This document shows, one piece after another, positions 51,707 through 60,270 of a DNA stretch of 64,000 nt. The notes below the pieces were generated by a model. The model had not been told where the DNA came from. It made no database searches and was given only the letters and a program-made list of their open reading frames with translations. Origin of the DNA: Pomphorhynchus laevis (taxonomy: Eukaryota; Acanthocephala; Palaeacanthocephala; Echinorhynchida; Pomphorhynchidae); the NCBI GenBank assembly GCA_012934845.2, contig WNNJ02000851.1, positions 62,001 to 126,000 of the forward strand. The letters are read 5' to 3'. A program made the position numbers and the translations under genes. Each line of letters opens with the position of its first letter. The first letter of the stretch is position 1.

Positions 51707-54619
51707 ATGGTGCGAGGCAAACCGTCAAGCCAGCCTCTATGTTGTACATGCAACCGACCGGCTGCAGTTTGCAAAGGATGTAAATGCGCAAAAGCAGAAC
51801 GTTCATGCACCAACTGCAGAGCAACAAATTGTCGCATCAAGCATAACCTGGCACCGCCTAAACTTTCACATGAATCAGTGATGGGCGAAAACATCAATCC
51901 ACATTTGGCACACACAAATTCTTTGAAACCGAGTACGAGTAACCAAGATATTTTGACGCTCCCGCAGGGACTCTCAAATCCCGAACAATGTCACAGCATT
52001 GAGCAAGCCCAGAATCAACGATCCGACCAATGTGAACCCGTAAATGCAGTCAGATCAACATCCATTGATCAAATTGATACATCCTGCAACATTCAACAAC
52101 TTAACCCCCAAGAATGTTCACACATCGCTCAGCAAACGGCTTTGCGTATCGACGAAATATACAACAAGGTCATTCAATGGACACCAAATCTCTCTGCTCG
52201 CCCTGCGTGCACAGCCAGTCACAAATTTGTAGCTATTCTGGCGTCACTGTACTCACAAGCAACTGTTGAGCGCGATCACGATACTCCCTGTCTAATGAAG
52301 GCCGTCGTATTTCCTCAGCTGATCTTACAGCGCATCCAATCGGTAAAAGTTTCGTACATCCGAAAAGTATTAGAAAGACGTCTGAAATTCTGGAACGAAA
52401 AACAATACAGTATTCTATACAGCGAGGCTCACTACTACCAATGCCAATTGACTAGTAGACGCTCACTTCAGCCCAAGGATTGGATTAACCGCTACCAACA
52501 ACTTCTCACAGCAGGAAAAGTTACGGCGTCCACATCTGTCTTGGAGGAAAAATCGTCAGCAGCAGTACTACATCCGGATGAAGTCTTGAACGGTAGATCA
52601 GTTAAATCACAACTTCAAGATCTTCACCCACTTGCGAAAACTCCCCCTAAAGAAGCATTACTTACATCCTTTCACCCTAATTCAAAAGTACATCACTCAT
52701 GTCGTTTTTACACAATCGACGAAAATAGTATTATTACGGCTAGTGGACGAACAAAAGGTGGCGCTGGGCCGTCTGGCCTCGACTCAGCTTCCTGGCGCAA
52801 TATGCTAACCCGCTTCGGAGCTCAATCTCAGACGTTAGCACAGTCTTTAGCACGATTTGCAGTTTGGATTTCCACCGAAAAGGTACCAGCAAAATCCCTG
52901 GAATGTTTTACGAGCTGCCGATTGATCGCTTTAAAAAAGAGCAACGGTGGTATCCGACAAATAGGCGTGTGTGACAACGCCAGGAGAATAATTTCGAAAA
53001 CAATTTTGGTACTCGTCAAAGAAGATATACAAGCCGTCGCTGGAAATCTTCAAACCGCGGCCGGACAACGGAGCGGTGCCGAACATGCTGTGCACAAACT
53101 GCGATCGCTGTACAGAGCAAACACCGACGCGTGTCTTGTTTCCATCGATGCCTCAAATGCATTCAATTCTATCAATAAGCAAGCCGCTCTCCATAACCTT
53201 AAATTTACATGCCCATCTTTGTCGTGCGTTATACATAATCTGTACCAGAAGCCTTCAGTCTTAGCACTCGGTAGCGACAACTTGCTTTCCGAGGAGGGTT
53301 TTACGCAGGGCGACCCATTCGCAATGCCATGCTTTTCCCTAGCCTCTTTACCGCTAATAGACAAAATTCGACGGACCGTCCCAGGTGTGCATCAAGTTTG
53401 GTTTGCCGACGACGCGAATTTTGTTGGTTGCCCAAGCAAAATCAAAGAAGTATGGAAAGTTCTTTCAACAGACGGTCCAAAGTACGGTTATTTCGTCAAC
53501 CCGAGGAAGTCGCAAATACTATCGCACCATCGCCTACATGCTGACCAGCTACCGTCACAAGACATAAAGATATTTTATGACGGAATGAGGGTGTATAGAT
53601 CTGCAGTTGGTACACCCGAATATGAATCAGCGGAACTCAGCCAACGTGTGGATGCATGGTCAACATTACTAAGTCGTCTAGGCGAGGTCGCAAAAATCGA
53701 CCCACACGTAGCCTATGCAGGACTAACACACGCCATACAAGCAAAGTGGATTTATACCACAAGAACAATAAAGTGCGACAATGCTCTTTTAAATGGCATA
53801 TCCGAGCAATTGAATAAAGAGCTCCTGAGCATCATAACAGGATTGCCAATCGAAAATGGATGGGAAACCATCGTGACATCCCCTCTAGGTATGGGCGGTC
53901 TAGGAGTTCACGACCCCTTCCTAACCGCTCGTTCAAACTACGACCTCTCACGATCAAGTAGCAACACCTACGAGTTAGGAATTACCGGACATGCTTTGCG
54001 CGACATACAATCAAAACAAATTAAACAGCAAGCAACATGTTATGATAAAATACAAAACAAACGGTTGTCAGATGCCCTTCTCAAAATAGATTTAGTTGCC
54101 CATACCGCAACCAAACATGCTCGAAGAAAAGGCGCATCATCGTGGCTAAGCGCCCTGCACTTAAAAACTGAAAAATTCTACTTGTCTCCAAGGGAGTTCA
54201 GAGACGCCATCTCAGCACGCTATGGACAAACCCCGTCAGACCTGATCGGCAGAGTATGCCCATGTGGCGAACAAATGTCGCTGGGGCACGGACTTTCATG
54301 TCCAAAAGGTGGATTACCATCTATTCGGCATGACTCCGTTCGGGACGAAATTGGCAGGGAATTGGCGTCAATCGGTCGTGACGTTGAGGTTGAACCAGTG
54401 CTGCAACCTGTTCCAGACAACTTACATCTCGACACGGCAACAACATGTCGTGATTATGGTGCCCGACTTGATGTATCCTGCCTAGGCTTAGGAAACGAGC
54501 GATTCGAGCGGACGTTCTTCGACGTCAACGTATTTAATATTTTTGCTCAGTCGTATGTCAGCCGACCAGTCGATCCGGCATTTGACTACAATGTGTCGCG
54601 AAAAATGCCAAATATCTAG
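51707..54619 (+). CDS. D2 ORF: Cys-rich N-terminus, RT, zinc motif, RLE endonuclease
   Basis: 970 codons. Residues about 11-45: CCTCNRPAAVCKGCKCAKAE and SCTNCRATNC, ten Cys. About 355-375: KGGAGPSGLDSASWRNML. RT: LIALKKSNGGIRQIGVCD, AAGQRSGAEHAVHKL, SIDASNAFNSINKQAAL (motif A, about 478), SEEGFTQGDPFAMPCF (B), VWFADDANFVG (C, about 565). MGGLGVHDP follows. About 850: CPCGEQMSLGHGLSC, then RHDSVRD; about 920-940: ARLDVSCLG and FFDVNVFN, read as the two Asp strands of a PD-(D/E)XK nuclease. TQGD in place of PQGS and the C-terminal nuclease separate it from the APE-type LINEs A, B and C. Cleavage and target-primed reverse transcription are inferred from the R2/R4 group. The exact clade is not assigned. 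Confidence 0.87.
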   Translation: MVRGKPSSQPLCCTCNRPAAVCKGCKCAKAERSCTNCRATNCRIKHNLAPPKLSHESVMGENINPHLAHTNSLKPSTSNQDILTLPQGLSNPEQCHSIEQAQNQRSDQCEPVNAVRSTSIDQIDTSCNIQQLNPQECSHIAQQTALRIDEIYNKVIQWTPNLSARPACTASHKFVAILASLYSQATVERDHDTPCLMKAVVFPQLILQRIQSVKVSYIRKVLERRLKFWNEKQYSILYSEAHYYQCQLTSRRSLQPKDWINRYQQLLTAGKVTASTSVLEEKSSAAVLHPDEVLNGRSVKSQLQDLHPLAKTPPKEALLTSFHPNSKVHHSCRFYTIDENSIITASGRTKGGAGPSGLDSASWRNMLTRFGAQSQTLAQSLARFAVWISTEKVPAKSLECFTSCRLIALKKSNGGIRQIGVCDNARRIISKTILVLVKEDIQAVAGNLQTAAGQRSGAEHAVHKLRSLYRANTDACLVSIDASNAFNSINKQAALHNLKFTCPSLSCVIHNLYQKPSVLALGSDNLLSEEGFTQGDPFAMPCFSLASLPLIDKIRRTVPGVHQVWFADDANFVGCPSKIKEVWKVLSTDGPKYGYFVNPRKSQILSHHRLHADQLPSQDIKIFYDGMRVYRSAVGTPEYESAELSQRVDAWSTLLSRLGEVAKIDPHVAYAGLTHAIQAKWIYTTRTIKCDNALLNGISEQLNKELLSIITGLPIENGWETIVTSPLGMGGLGVHDPFLTARSNYDLSRSSSNTYELGITGHALRDIQSKQIKQQATCYDKIQNKRLSDALLKIDLVAHTATKHARRKGASSWLSALHLKTEKFYLSPREFRDAISARYGQTPSDLIGRVCPCGEQMSLGHGLSCPKGGLPSIRHDSVRDEIGRELASIGRDVEVEPVLQPVPDNLHLDTATTCRDYGARLDVSCLGLGNERFERTFFDVNVFNIFAQSYVSRPVDPAFDYNVSRKMPNI

Positions 54620-54972
54620 AAAGGGTGACGAAAGTAGAGCACGGTAAATTCATTCCGCTGATATTTTCTTCGTCAGGTGGTATGGGAAAGGAGTCGCAAG
54701 CCTTGATAAAGCGGATAGCAACGGCAAAAGCGCAAAGGGGTATTATTGAATACGCGCATGCCGTGACACACTTAAAGCGTCGCATCTCATTCATAATAGC
54801 CCGATCGGCCTCCGCATGCCTCAGAAGCGCGCGATCACAATCAAAAATCAAACAATTCGCGAACCAAAGCGCCCGAACAGCCGTGGATACTTGTGGTGAA
54901 CTCGGTAAAACAATCAGATGGCGCGACGAAGAAGGTGGCGAACTTTGCCAATTGCAACAATTGTATATATAA
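54620..54972 (+). pseudogene. D2 ORF remainder in shifted frame
   Basis: In the next frame: AKYLERVTKVEHGKFIPLIF, SSSGGMGKESQALIKRIATA, LKRRISFIIARSASACLRSA, ending WRDEEGGELCQLQQLYI. It completes the nuclease region. The shift sits at five A at 54601-54605, where six would keep the frame (compare D1 and D5). D4 has the same five A. Confidence 0.8.
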
Positions 54973-55045
54973 ACAAATGATCGCTCAATCGTCTAGTGGG
55001 CCCATTTGCGGGAACCCCTTTTTTGTAAATTTATTAAATAAATTT
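54973..55045 (+). other. D2 3' UTR with conserved CCC-ATTTG-CGGG signature
   Basis: GGGCCCATTTGCGGGAACCC at 54999-55018. Related blocks end D fragments at 8629, 8951, 21220, 35010 (minus) and 51210. CCC/GGG can pair across ATTTGC. It is probably the RT recognition site for priming, by analogy with other LINE 3' UTRs. Confidence 0.6.
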
Positions 55046-55129
55046 ATTAGTACACAACAGCCGATGAGCGGTGACTCGTTTGGCTGGATCTTAATGTAAA
55101 AAAAGTACAATGTCAGTAAAACAAAAAAA

Positions 55130-55804
55130 TGCAAATCAGGTTCGACTTCCTATGAGAGCGATACACTGTTCAGCGCACGCCGAAATTCTCGGATGTTCCG
55201 GCATTCAATTGCAGATGACGGGAGTCTGTTCCAACTGTTTATTACTCGATCTCTGATATCCTGATAGTGTCGATGGACTTTTCTACGATGTTTGAGCGTT
55301 AGTCGATGTCCACGTAATTTCTCGGAGTTGCGTAGGCAAAACATGAAGTTGAGGGGATGAGTGGGCGATAAAATTGCCCTCCATACCAGCATAAGATCAG
55401 CTTTTACTAAACTTTCACAAACCGTTGAAACACCTAGGATTTTTAACTTCTGGTTAAACGGCAGGTCTTTGACAGTGGGAACAAGACGGGTAGCCGACCG
55501 GAGAATTGATTCGTAAGCCACAATGTTCTTGCACAGATATGGATACGCTGCGGGAGATGCGTATAGCATTCGAGATTCGATGAGGGCCTTGTATATTATT
55601 CTGAAGCTACATGCCTCTAGTGATCCAAAAGATCGCTTAATGATGCCAATAGTACGACGGCAATTGACCGAAACTTTATTTACGTGAGCGCTCATATCGA
55701 GCGTATTAAGCGTAGATACCCCTAAATCATCGATTTTATCTGTAGAATCAATCGACATGTTTTCAATTGTATAAGAGCAACGAATGTATGGGGGAGCTGA
55801 TCCG
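55130..55804 (-). pseudogene. CR1-like ORF2, post-active-site RT and C-terminus
   Basis: Minus: SIDSTDKIDDLGVSTLNTLD, IGIIKRSFGSLEACSFRIIY, RSATRLVPTVKDLPFNQKLK, VINSWNRLPSSAIECRN, stop at 55150. Open over 202 codons. The upstream part is cut off by the B2 3' end at 55805. Confidence 0.75.
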
Positions 55805-55824
55805 AATATAATAATAATACAAAT

Positions 55825-55865
55825 TTATTTAACGTGGCAAATGCGTACAAGCTGTACGCTTACAA
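55825..55865 (-). other. B2 3'-UTR hairpin
   Basis: On minus GCGTACA-GCT-TGTACGC, then ATTTGCCACGTTAAATAAA. B1 has GCGTGC-GCTG-GCACGC in the same place; one G-C pair is replaced by A-T. Also at 26430, 48505 (B2) and 11446, 24455, 41455, 61820 (B1). Confidence 0.7.
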
Positions 55866-55888
55866 GTCCACAAACAAAAATGAGAAAG

Positions 55889-58798
55889 TCAAGCAGTTAA
55901 ATTGTTCAGATGGGATCGGATTTGTCGTTTGAAGCACTGCAGGGAAGTTGATTGGCGTATATGAATGGGCAGATGATTCCACGATAGAGGAGCAGCCACC
56001 AGGAAGGAGCGGAGTCCAAAGGAGGTAGAGTAGTTTGGGACATGTAAAAGAAGGGAATTACAGGAACGCAAGGAACAGTAAACAGGACGGGAATTATCAA
56101 GAAAAGGAAGGTTGAGAAATGAAGGGGTATGAAAAGTTACAAGGCGGAAAGCAACGATAAGAAGACGAATTTGAACACGACAATAAATTGTAGGCAAATC
56201 GAGAGAAGCAAGATGGTAGGATGTGTGATCAAAACGACGAAGACGGAGGAGAATTCGGACAGCTGCGTTGACGATGCGTTGTAGGGGAAGAAGAGTGGAT
56301 TTAGGTGAGTTGGAAAATAGACTAAGACAATAATCGAGTCTAGAAAAAAGGAGAGATGATATGAGAGTCATACAAGAAGGGAAATCGATCAATCTACGAA
56401 CTTGACGGAGGTTGCGGAGTATCAAGGTAGATGAGCGTACTTTATCTCTAACGAAAGGTTTAAGTGAAAGTCGGTTGTCGAAATGAAAGCCTAGGAAAAC
56501 GAGATTATCAACGATAGGAAGAATTGTAGAATTTAGTGATACGGAAGGAGGTTCTACGCCGAAGCTTCGAGGTAGGATCCACATAATTTTAGATTTATCA
56601 GGATTCAGAGAAAGGCGAAGGGAAGAAAGATGATTGGAAATTGAGACAAGACAGCTGGAAACAGAAACACTAAGATCATGAATACGATAAGCAGGTGCAT
56701 GAGCATAGATGAGAATGTCATCAGCATATTGCATAACATGGAAGTTAAATTTATGAGAAATCGAAGACAAGTCACCGAGAAGAAGAGAGAAAAGCATAGG
56801 GCCTAATACGGAGCCTTGTGGAACACCGGTCGGGATGGATGAAGGATGGGAGAGAGAAGAGTTAGAATAGACGCGAAATGTACGGTTTGATAGATATGAA
56901 GAAAACCATGATACAGTGGGTAAAGAGAAGCCATAATCATGACGAAGGCGATGTAGAAGAATCGAGTGATCGACGATGTCAAAAGCAGACGATAGATCAA
57001 GAGAAACTATGACACTACATAATTTATGATCGCGCGATATGAGTAAGTCGTTATAAACTTTAAGACATGCAATTTCAGTAGAGTGATTAGAGCGAAAAGC
57101 GGCTTGGAAGGGAGGAAACAAGTTAGAGGAAAAGAGATATGTATTAACTTGCTTGAGAACGAGACGCTCAAGGAGTTTAGAGAGGGTTGGGAGAAGTGAG
57201 ATTGGACGGTACGAAGATGGTAGTGAAGAGTCGAGAGATTGCTTTTTGATGATAGGACGAACAGTGGCGCATTTCCAGATGGAAGGAAATGTACAGCTAC
57301 GGATGGACGAGTTGAACAATGTGGTTAGGAAGGGTAAGATAAAAGTGCAGATATTTTTAAGTAAGTGAGTGGGAATTGGGTCAGAAGGAGAGGTTTTATT
57401 AGGTAATGACAGCAGAACCGAAGAAACTTCATCAGACGAAACGGGAAGAAGGTGGAATAGTTCTGGGAGGGAAGTATTTAAAGATAAGAGTGGGTACAAG
57501 GGGGCTATGGGTAGTAGGGAAAGTAAATTAGATAGCTTAGTTTGTAGATAAGAAGAAAATTCATCAGGATTTATATTACAAGGGGTAGATGATCGTGAAA
57601 GAATTGAGTTTAAGATTTTCCAATGAGATTTAGAGTTGGAAGATGACTCGAGTTGATTTCGCCAAAAGAGAGTACGTTTAGTACGTATAAGAATGAGATG
57701 TGAACGGCGTTGAGAAAAGTAGGAATCACGAAGATTTGGAGGGAGTGAGTTGGGTGAACGTTTAAGAAAGCGTTTATACATACGAAAAGAGTGACGGAGT
57801 CGACGCTTAGAAAGACTACAGTCAGAATCGAACCAGGGAGCATGGCGCAAGCGCTGGGAACGTCGAAGTCGACTAGGCAGAAGGTTATTGAGGATCGACG
57901 TAAGTTCAGAATCAAACAGAATGCAGAGATCATCGGGAGAGAGATAGTTAAGAGGAAGTGAAAAGAGTGAAGAATTGAGTAAGGCTGTGCAGAGAATAGG
58001 GATATCGAGAAGCTTCCAGGGTCGACTTGGTGTAGATAATGGTAAAGGCGGAGAAGGAGGATGGGGACGAGTAAGAGTAAGAGTGACAAGGAAATGATCG
58101 GACAAACCAGGATCAGTAATTGACAAGGAGGTATAGTCATTGAAGCAGTTAGGAACAGCAATGATGTCGAGAGCACCGCCGAGAATATGAGTTGGGCTTG
58201 TTGAAAGTAATTTATAGTTAAAATCAGAAAAAAGATTAGTTAAAGTGATAGAGTCAGAGTCAGACGGGCGATCAAGACGAATGTTAAAGTCACCGAGAAC
58301 AAAAGAAGGAGTATAAGACAATGAACAGTGAGACATTAGATCTGCAAGGTCGTTAAAGAAGATACGTGATGGGGCAACTGAACCTGGACGGTATACAATC
58401 ACAAGTTCCAGAGGGAAAGGCGTTGATAATCTGCATATGAGTAATTCGAACGAAGTGTAACGGATGTTAACGTTGATTTTACGTAAAGACATTGGGTGAC
58501 GAGCAATGGCAACAATACCGCCATGGTTAGACGCAGTAGATGTATGAGATGTAATTTGACGAGCTGATTCAACTAGAGAACAACCAGAGCGACATAGACG
58601 ACGAATAGCAAGATCGTCGGAGTCAGAGTGCCAGGATTCGGTAATGCAGAGAATATCGATAGATAATTGATCGAAGATATCGAGAAGCATATCAGCTTTA
58701 TGAAGAATGGAGCGAGTATTGAATAGACTAAGACGAAAAGTATGCTTAGGAGCGAGATTGACTAGCGAAGAAGACAAGGGGGAGAGATGGGACGCCAT
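55889..58798 (-). CDS. B2 ORF2: intact endonuclease-reverse transcriptase (969 aa)
   Basis: Uninterrupted from MASHLSPLSSSL. Endonuclease (about 1-240): LFNTRSILHK, CITESWHSDSDD (Glu), VIVYRPGS, LGDFNIRLDRPS (about 165-176) and GLSDHFLV (about 230), the full APE-type set. RT (about 440-780): KTSPSDPIPTHLL, SSYRPISLLPTLSKLLERL, VSLDLSSAFDIVDHSIL (A), GVPQGSVLGPMLFSLLLGDL (B), QYADDILIYAHAP (C, about 690), NPDKSKIMWILP, LGFHFDNRLSLKP. The C-terminal region (LDYCLSLFSNSPKSTLLPL, LPIHIRQSTSLQCFKRQIRS) is that of L2 elements. ORF2 starts 37 bp upstream of the ORF1 stop in another frame. All residues expected for activity are visible, so recent mobilisation is plausible. Confidence 0.93.
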   Translation of the reverse strand: MASHLSPLSSSLVNLAPKHTFRLSLFNTRSILHKADMLLDIFDQLSIDILCITESWHSDSDDLAIRRLCRSGCSLVESARQITSHTSTASNHGGIVAIARHPMSLRKINVNIRYTSFELLICRLSTPFPLELVIVYRPGSVAPSRIFFNDLADLMSHCSLSYTPSFVLGDFNIRLDRPSDSDSITLTNLFSDFNYKLLSTSPTHILGGALDIIAVPNCFNDYTSLSITDPGLSDHFLVTLTLTRPHPPSPPLPLSTPSRPWKLLDIPILCTALLNSSLFSLPLNYLSPDDLCILFDSELTSILNNLLPSRLRRSQRLRHAPWFDSDCSLSKRRLRHSFRMYKRFLKRSPNSLPPNLRDSYFSQRRSHLILIRTKRTLFWRNQLESSSNSKSHWKILNSILSRSSTPCNINPDEFSSYLQTKLSNLLSLLPIAPLYPLLSLNTSLPELFHLLPVSSDEVSSVLLSLPNKTSPSDPIPTHLLKNICTFILPFLTTLFNSSIRSCTFPSIWKCATVRPIIKKQSLDSSLPSSYRPISLLPTLSKLLERLVLKQVNTYLFSSNLFPPFQAAFRSNHSTEIACLKVYNDLLISRDHKLCSVIVSLDLSSAFDIVDHSILLHRLRHDYGFSLPTVSWFSSYLSNRTFRVYSNSSLSHPSSIPTGVPQGSVLGPMLFSLLLGDLSSISHKFNFHVMQYADDILIYAHAPAYRIHDLSVSVSSCLVSISNHLSSLRLSLNPDKSKIMWILPRSFGVEPPSVSLNSTILPIVDNLVFLGFHFDNRLSLKPFVRDKVRSSTLILRNLRQVRRLIDFPSCMTLISSLLFSRLDYCLSLFSNSPKSTLLPLQRIVNAAVRILLRLRRFDHTSYHLASLDLPTIYCRVQIRLLIVAFRLVTFHTPSFLNLPFLDNSRPVYCSLRSCNSLLLHVPNYSTSFGLRSFLVAAPLSWNHLPIHIRQSTSLQCFKRQIRSHLNNLTA

Positions 58799-60087
58799 CG
58801 AATTTTTGGCCTTGTGTGAACAACGTGAAAATTTCCGTTGATTTTACGTATAGATAAGGATGACTCGCCGTTTGTTTCACGTCGATGTTTTTCAATGCGA
58901 GCTAAATTGAGCTGGGCAATATCAGAAGGGGAGCGGTCAGGAAAGATACGGCAAGTAGAGGAAGTGGTAAGAAGTTTAAAACGTTGGGAGAGTACCGAAG
59001 AGGCATGTGAACTATGTCGGAAAACGATTTTCAAGAGTGGAGGACTGAGATGATTGGATTTAGTGGATTTGTTTAAACGAATAAAGGATACAGGAGCGAT
59101 ATTATTGAAGAGTGATGGGTTATCGTCAGGTAGAATGGTTGCTAGGAATGACCTGAAAGCAGATACATAATCATCGAGGCGAAATTGTGGAGAAGCAGAT
59201 TAGGAAAGCTTTAAGTTTGATATGATTATACAGCGATCGCGCGAAGGAAAACGATTTCGTGGAAGTGGTGGACGGACAGAGCTGGTAGGAGTCGAGGTAG
59301 ATGAGCAGATAGAAGTGGAAATGACAGGGGTGCTTGATAAAGAATTAATATTGGTTGGAGCAAGTGTGACAGGAGCGGGGTGTTGAATCGGTTGATCAGA
59401 GATGTGACTGGATATGATTTTAAATGAAGGATGTAAATTATTTGGAAGTGTTACGTGGGAGGTAGAGTAAGGAGAATTAAAATAGGTTGGGGCATGAGTG
59501 ACAGGAATGGAGTGTTGAATCAGTTGATCGGAAATGTTACTGGAAATGATTTTGATGGAAGGGTGTAAATTATTGAGAGGTGATACATGAGAGGTCGAGT
59601 AAGGAGTACGTGAGGAGAATAAAGAAGTTTGAGATTTATTTAGATTGGGGGAGGAATAGGAAAGAGGAGGTACGAGATGAAAAGCTTTACCGTTAGCATT
59701 GTTAGAATGAGAAAGATTAATGGAAGTTTGGTACGTAGTTGAACGAGGAGTGTGTGAGAGAGTAGGTTCAATAATGGGATTATATGATGCGAAGTCAGGT
59801 GTTGATGCGAGGGAAACATCTAAAACAGCATTGGTCTGAGTGGTCGTGTGTGATACAGGAGTAGATGAGCAGGATAACTGTAGTAGTCGTACTGATGTAC
59901 AAAAACCGCAAGTGAAATGTTTACGTTTATACACCGAGTGGTCGGATATTTTAACACGAACAAGTGTCCATACATCGCAATCTTTGGAATCGCATCCAAC
60001 TTCAAAGCTGGTATAACCATCATTGCATTCCGATGTGGAAGATTCTTGATCAGGAACAGGGATCTGAGATCGCGCTTTTTTAGGCAT
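58762..60087 (-). pseudogene. B2 ORF1: PHD-like zinc motif, Ser/Thr-rich middle, conserved C-terminus; one TAA
   Basis: From MPKKARSQIPVP: VGCDSKDCDVWTLVRVK and FTCGFC (C-x4-C-x2-W ... C-x2-C) near residues 25-65, then a long Ser/Thr/Pro region with an internal repeat (NNLHPSIKIISSNISDQ and NNLHPSFKIISSHISDQ). A TAA at 59200-59202 interrupts the frame after NLKLS; it then stays open to 58762 with SPPLLKIVFRHSSHASSVLS, RIFPDRSPSDIAQLNLARIE, VVHTRPKIRWRPIS. The 17-kb copy has the same TAA. Either a shared nonsense mutation or translational recoding. Confidence 0.75.
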
Positions 60088-60134
60088 GACCTTTTGTCGA
60101 TAGATTGAGCTCAATCCGCGAGCGTAGCGAGCGG

Positions 60135-60234
60135 AACTGACAGGAATAATCTGGAACTGACAGGAATAATCTGGAACTGACAGGAATAATCTGGAACTGA
60201 CAGGAATAATCTGGAACTGAAAGGAATAATCTGG
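60135..60234 (-). repeat. 20-bp tandem repeat in B2 5' UTR (5 copies)
   Basis: AACTGACAGGAATAATCTGG (plus strand) five times, the fifth with one C-to-A change. About 45 bp upstream of ORF1 on minus. Confidence 0.95.
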
Positions 60235-60236
60235 AA

Positions 60237-60270
60237 TGTATGTTTATTAGAAATCAAAATTGTTTTAAGG
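60237..60270 (-). promoter_or_regulatory. Shared LINE 5' leader at the B2 5' end
   Basis: On minus: CCTTAAAACAATTTTG, then ATTTCTAATAAACATACA. CR1 endonuclease codons (NDLHFD) end just upstream, so it marks the B2 5' terminus. Confidence 0.55.

Larger units (their letters stand above)
51290..55045 (+). mobile_element. D element copy 2 (D2), near-complete RLE-type LINE
   Basis: 3756 bp between two exact 13-bp target duplications. It has a 5' leader, an 11-bp tandem repeat array, one long ORF (51707-54619) with a single frame break before the last about 115 codons, and a 3' UTR with GGGCCCATTTGCGGGAACCC. The best D copy in the window. Confidence 0.9.
55805..60270 (-). mobile_element. B2 element, essentially full-length L2-like LINE
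   Basis: 4.47 kb on minus: leader (60237-60270), five 20-bp repeats, a GC-rich GCTCGCTACGCTCGCGG segment, ORF1 (one internal stop), an overlapping intact ORF2, and a 3' UTR with the B2 hairpin, TTAAATAAATTTG and an (ATT)n tail. It sits between CR1 pieces, probably inside a former CR1. The most intact element in the window. Confidence 0.9.

Noticed and set aside
53050-53364. Minus-strand 104-codon ORF
   Set aside because: Antisense to the intact D2 RT domain.
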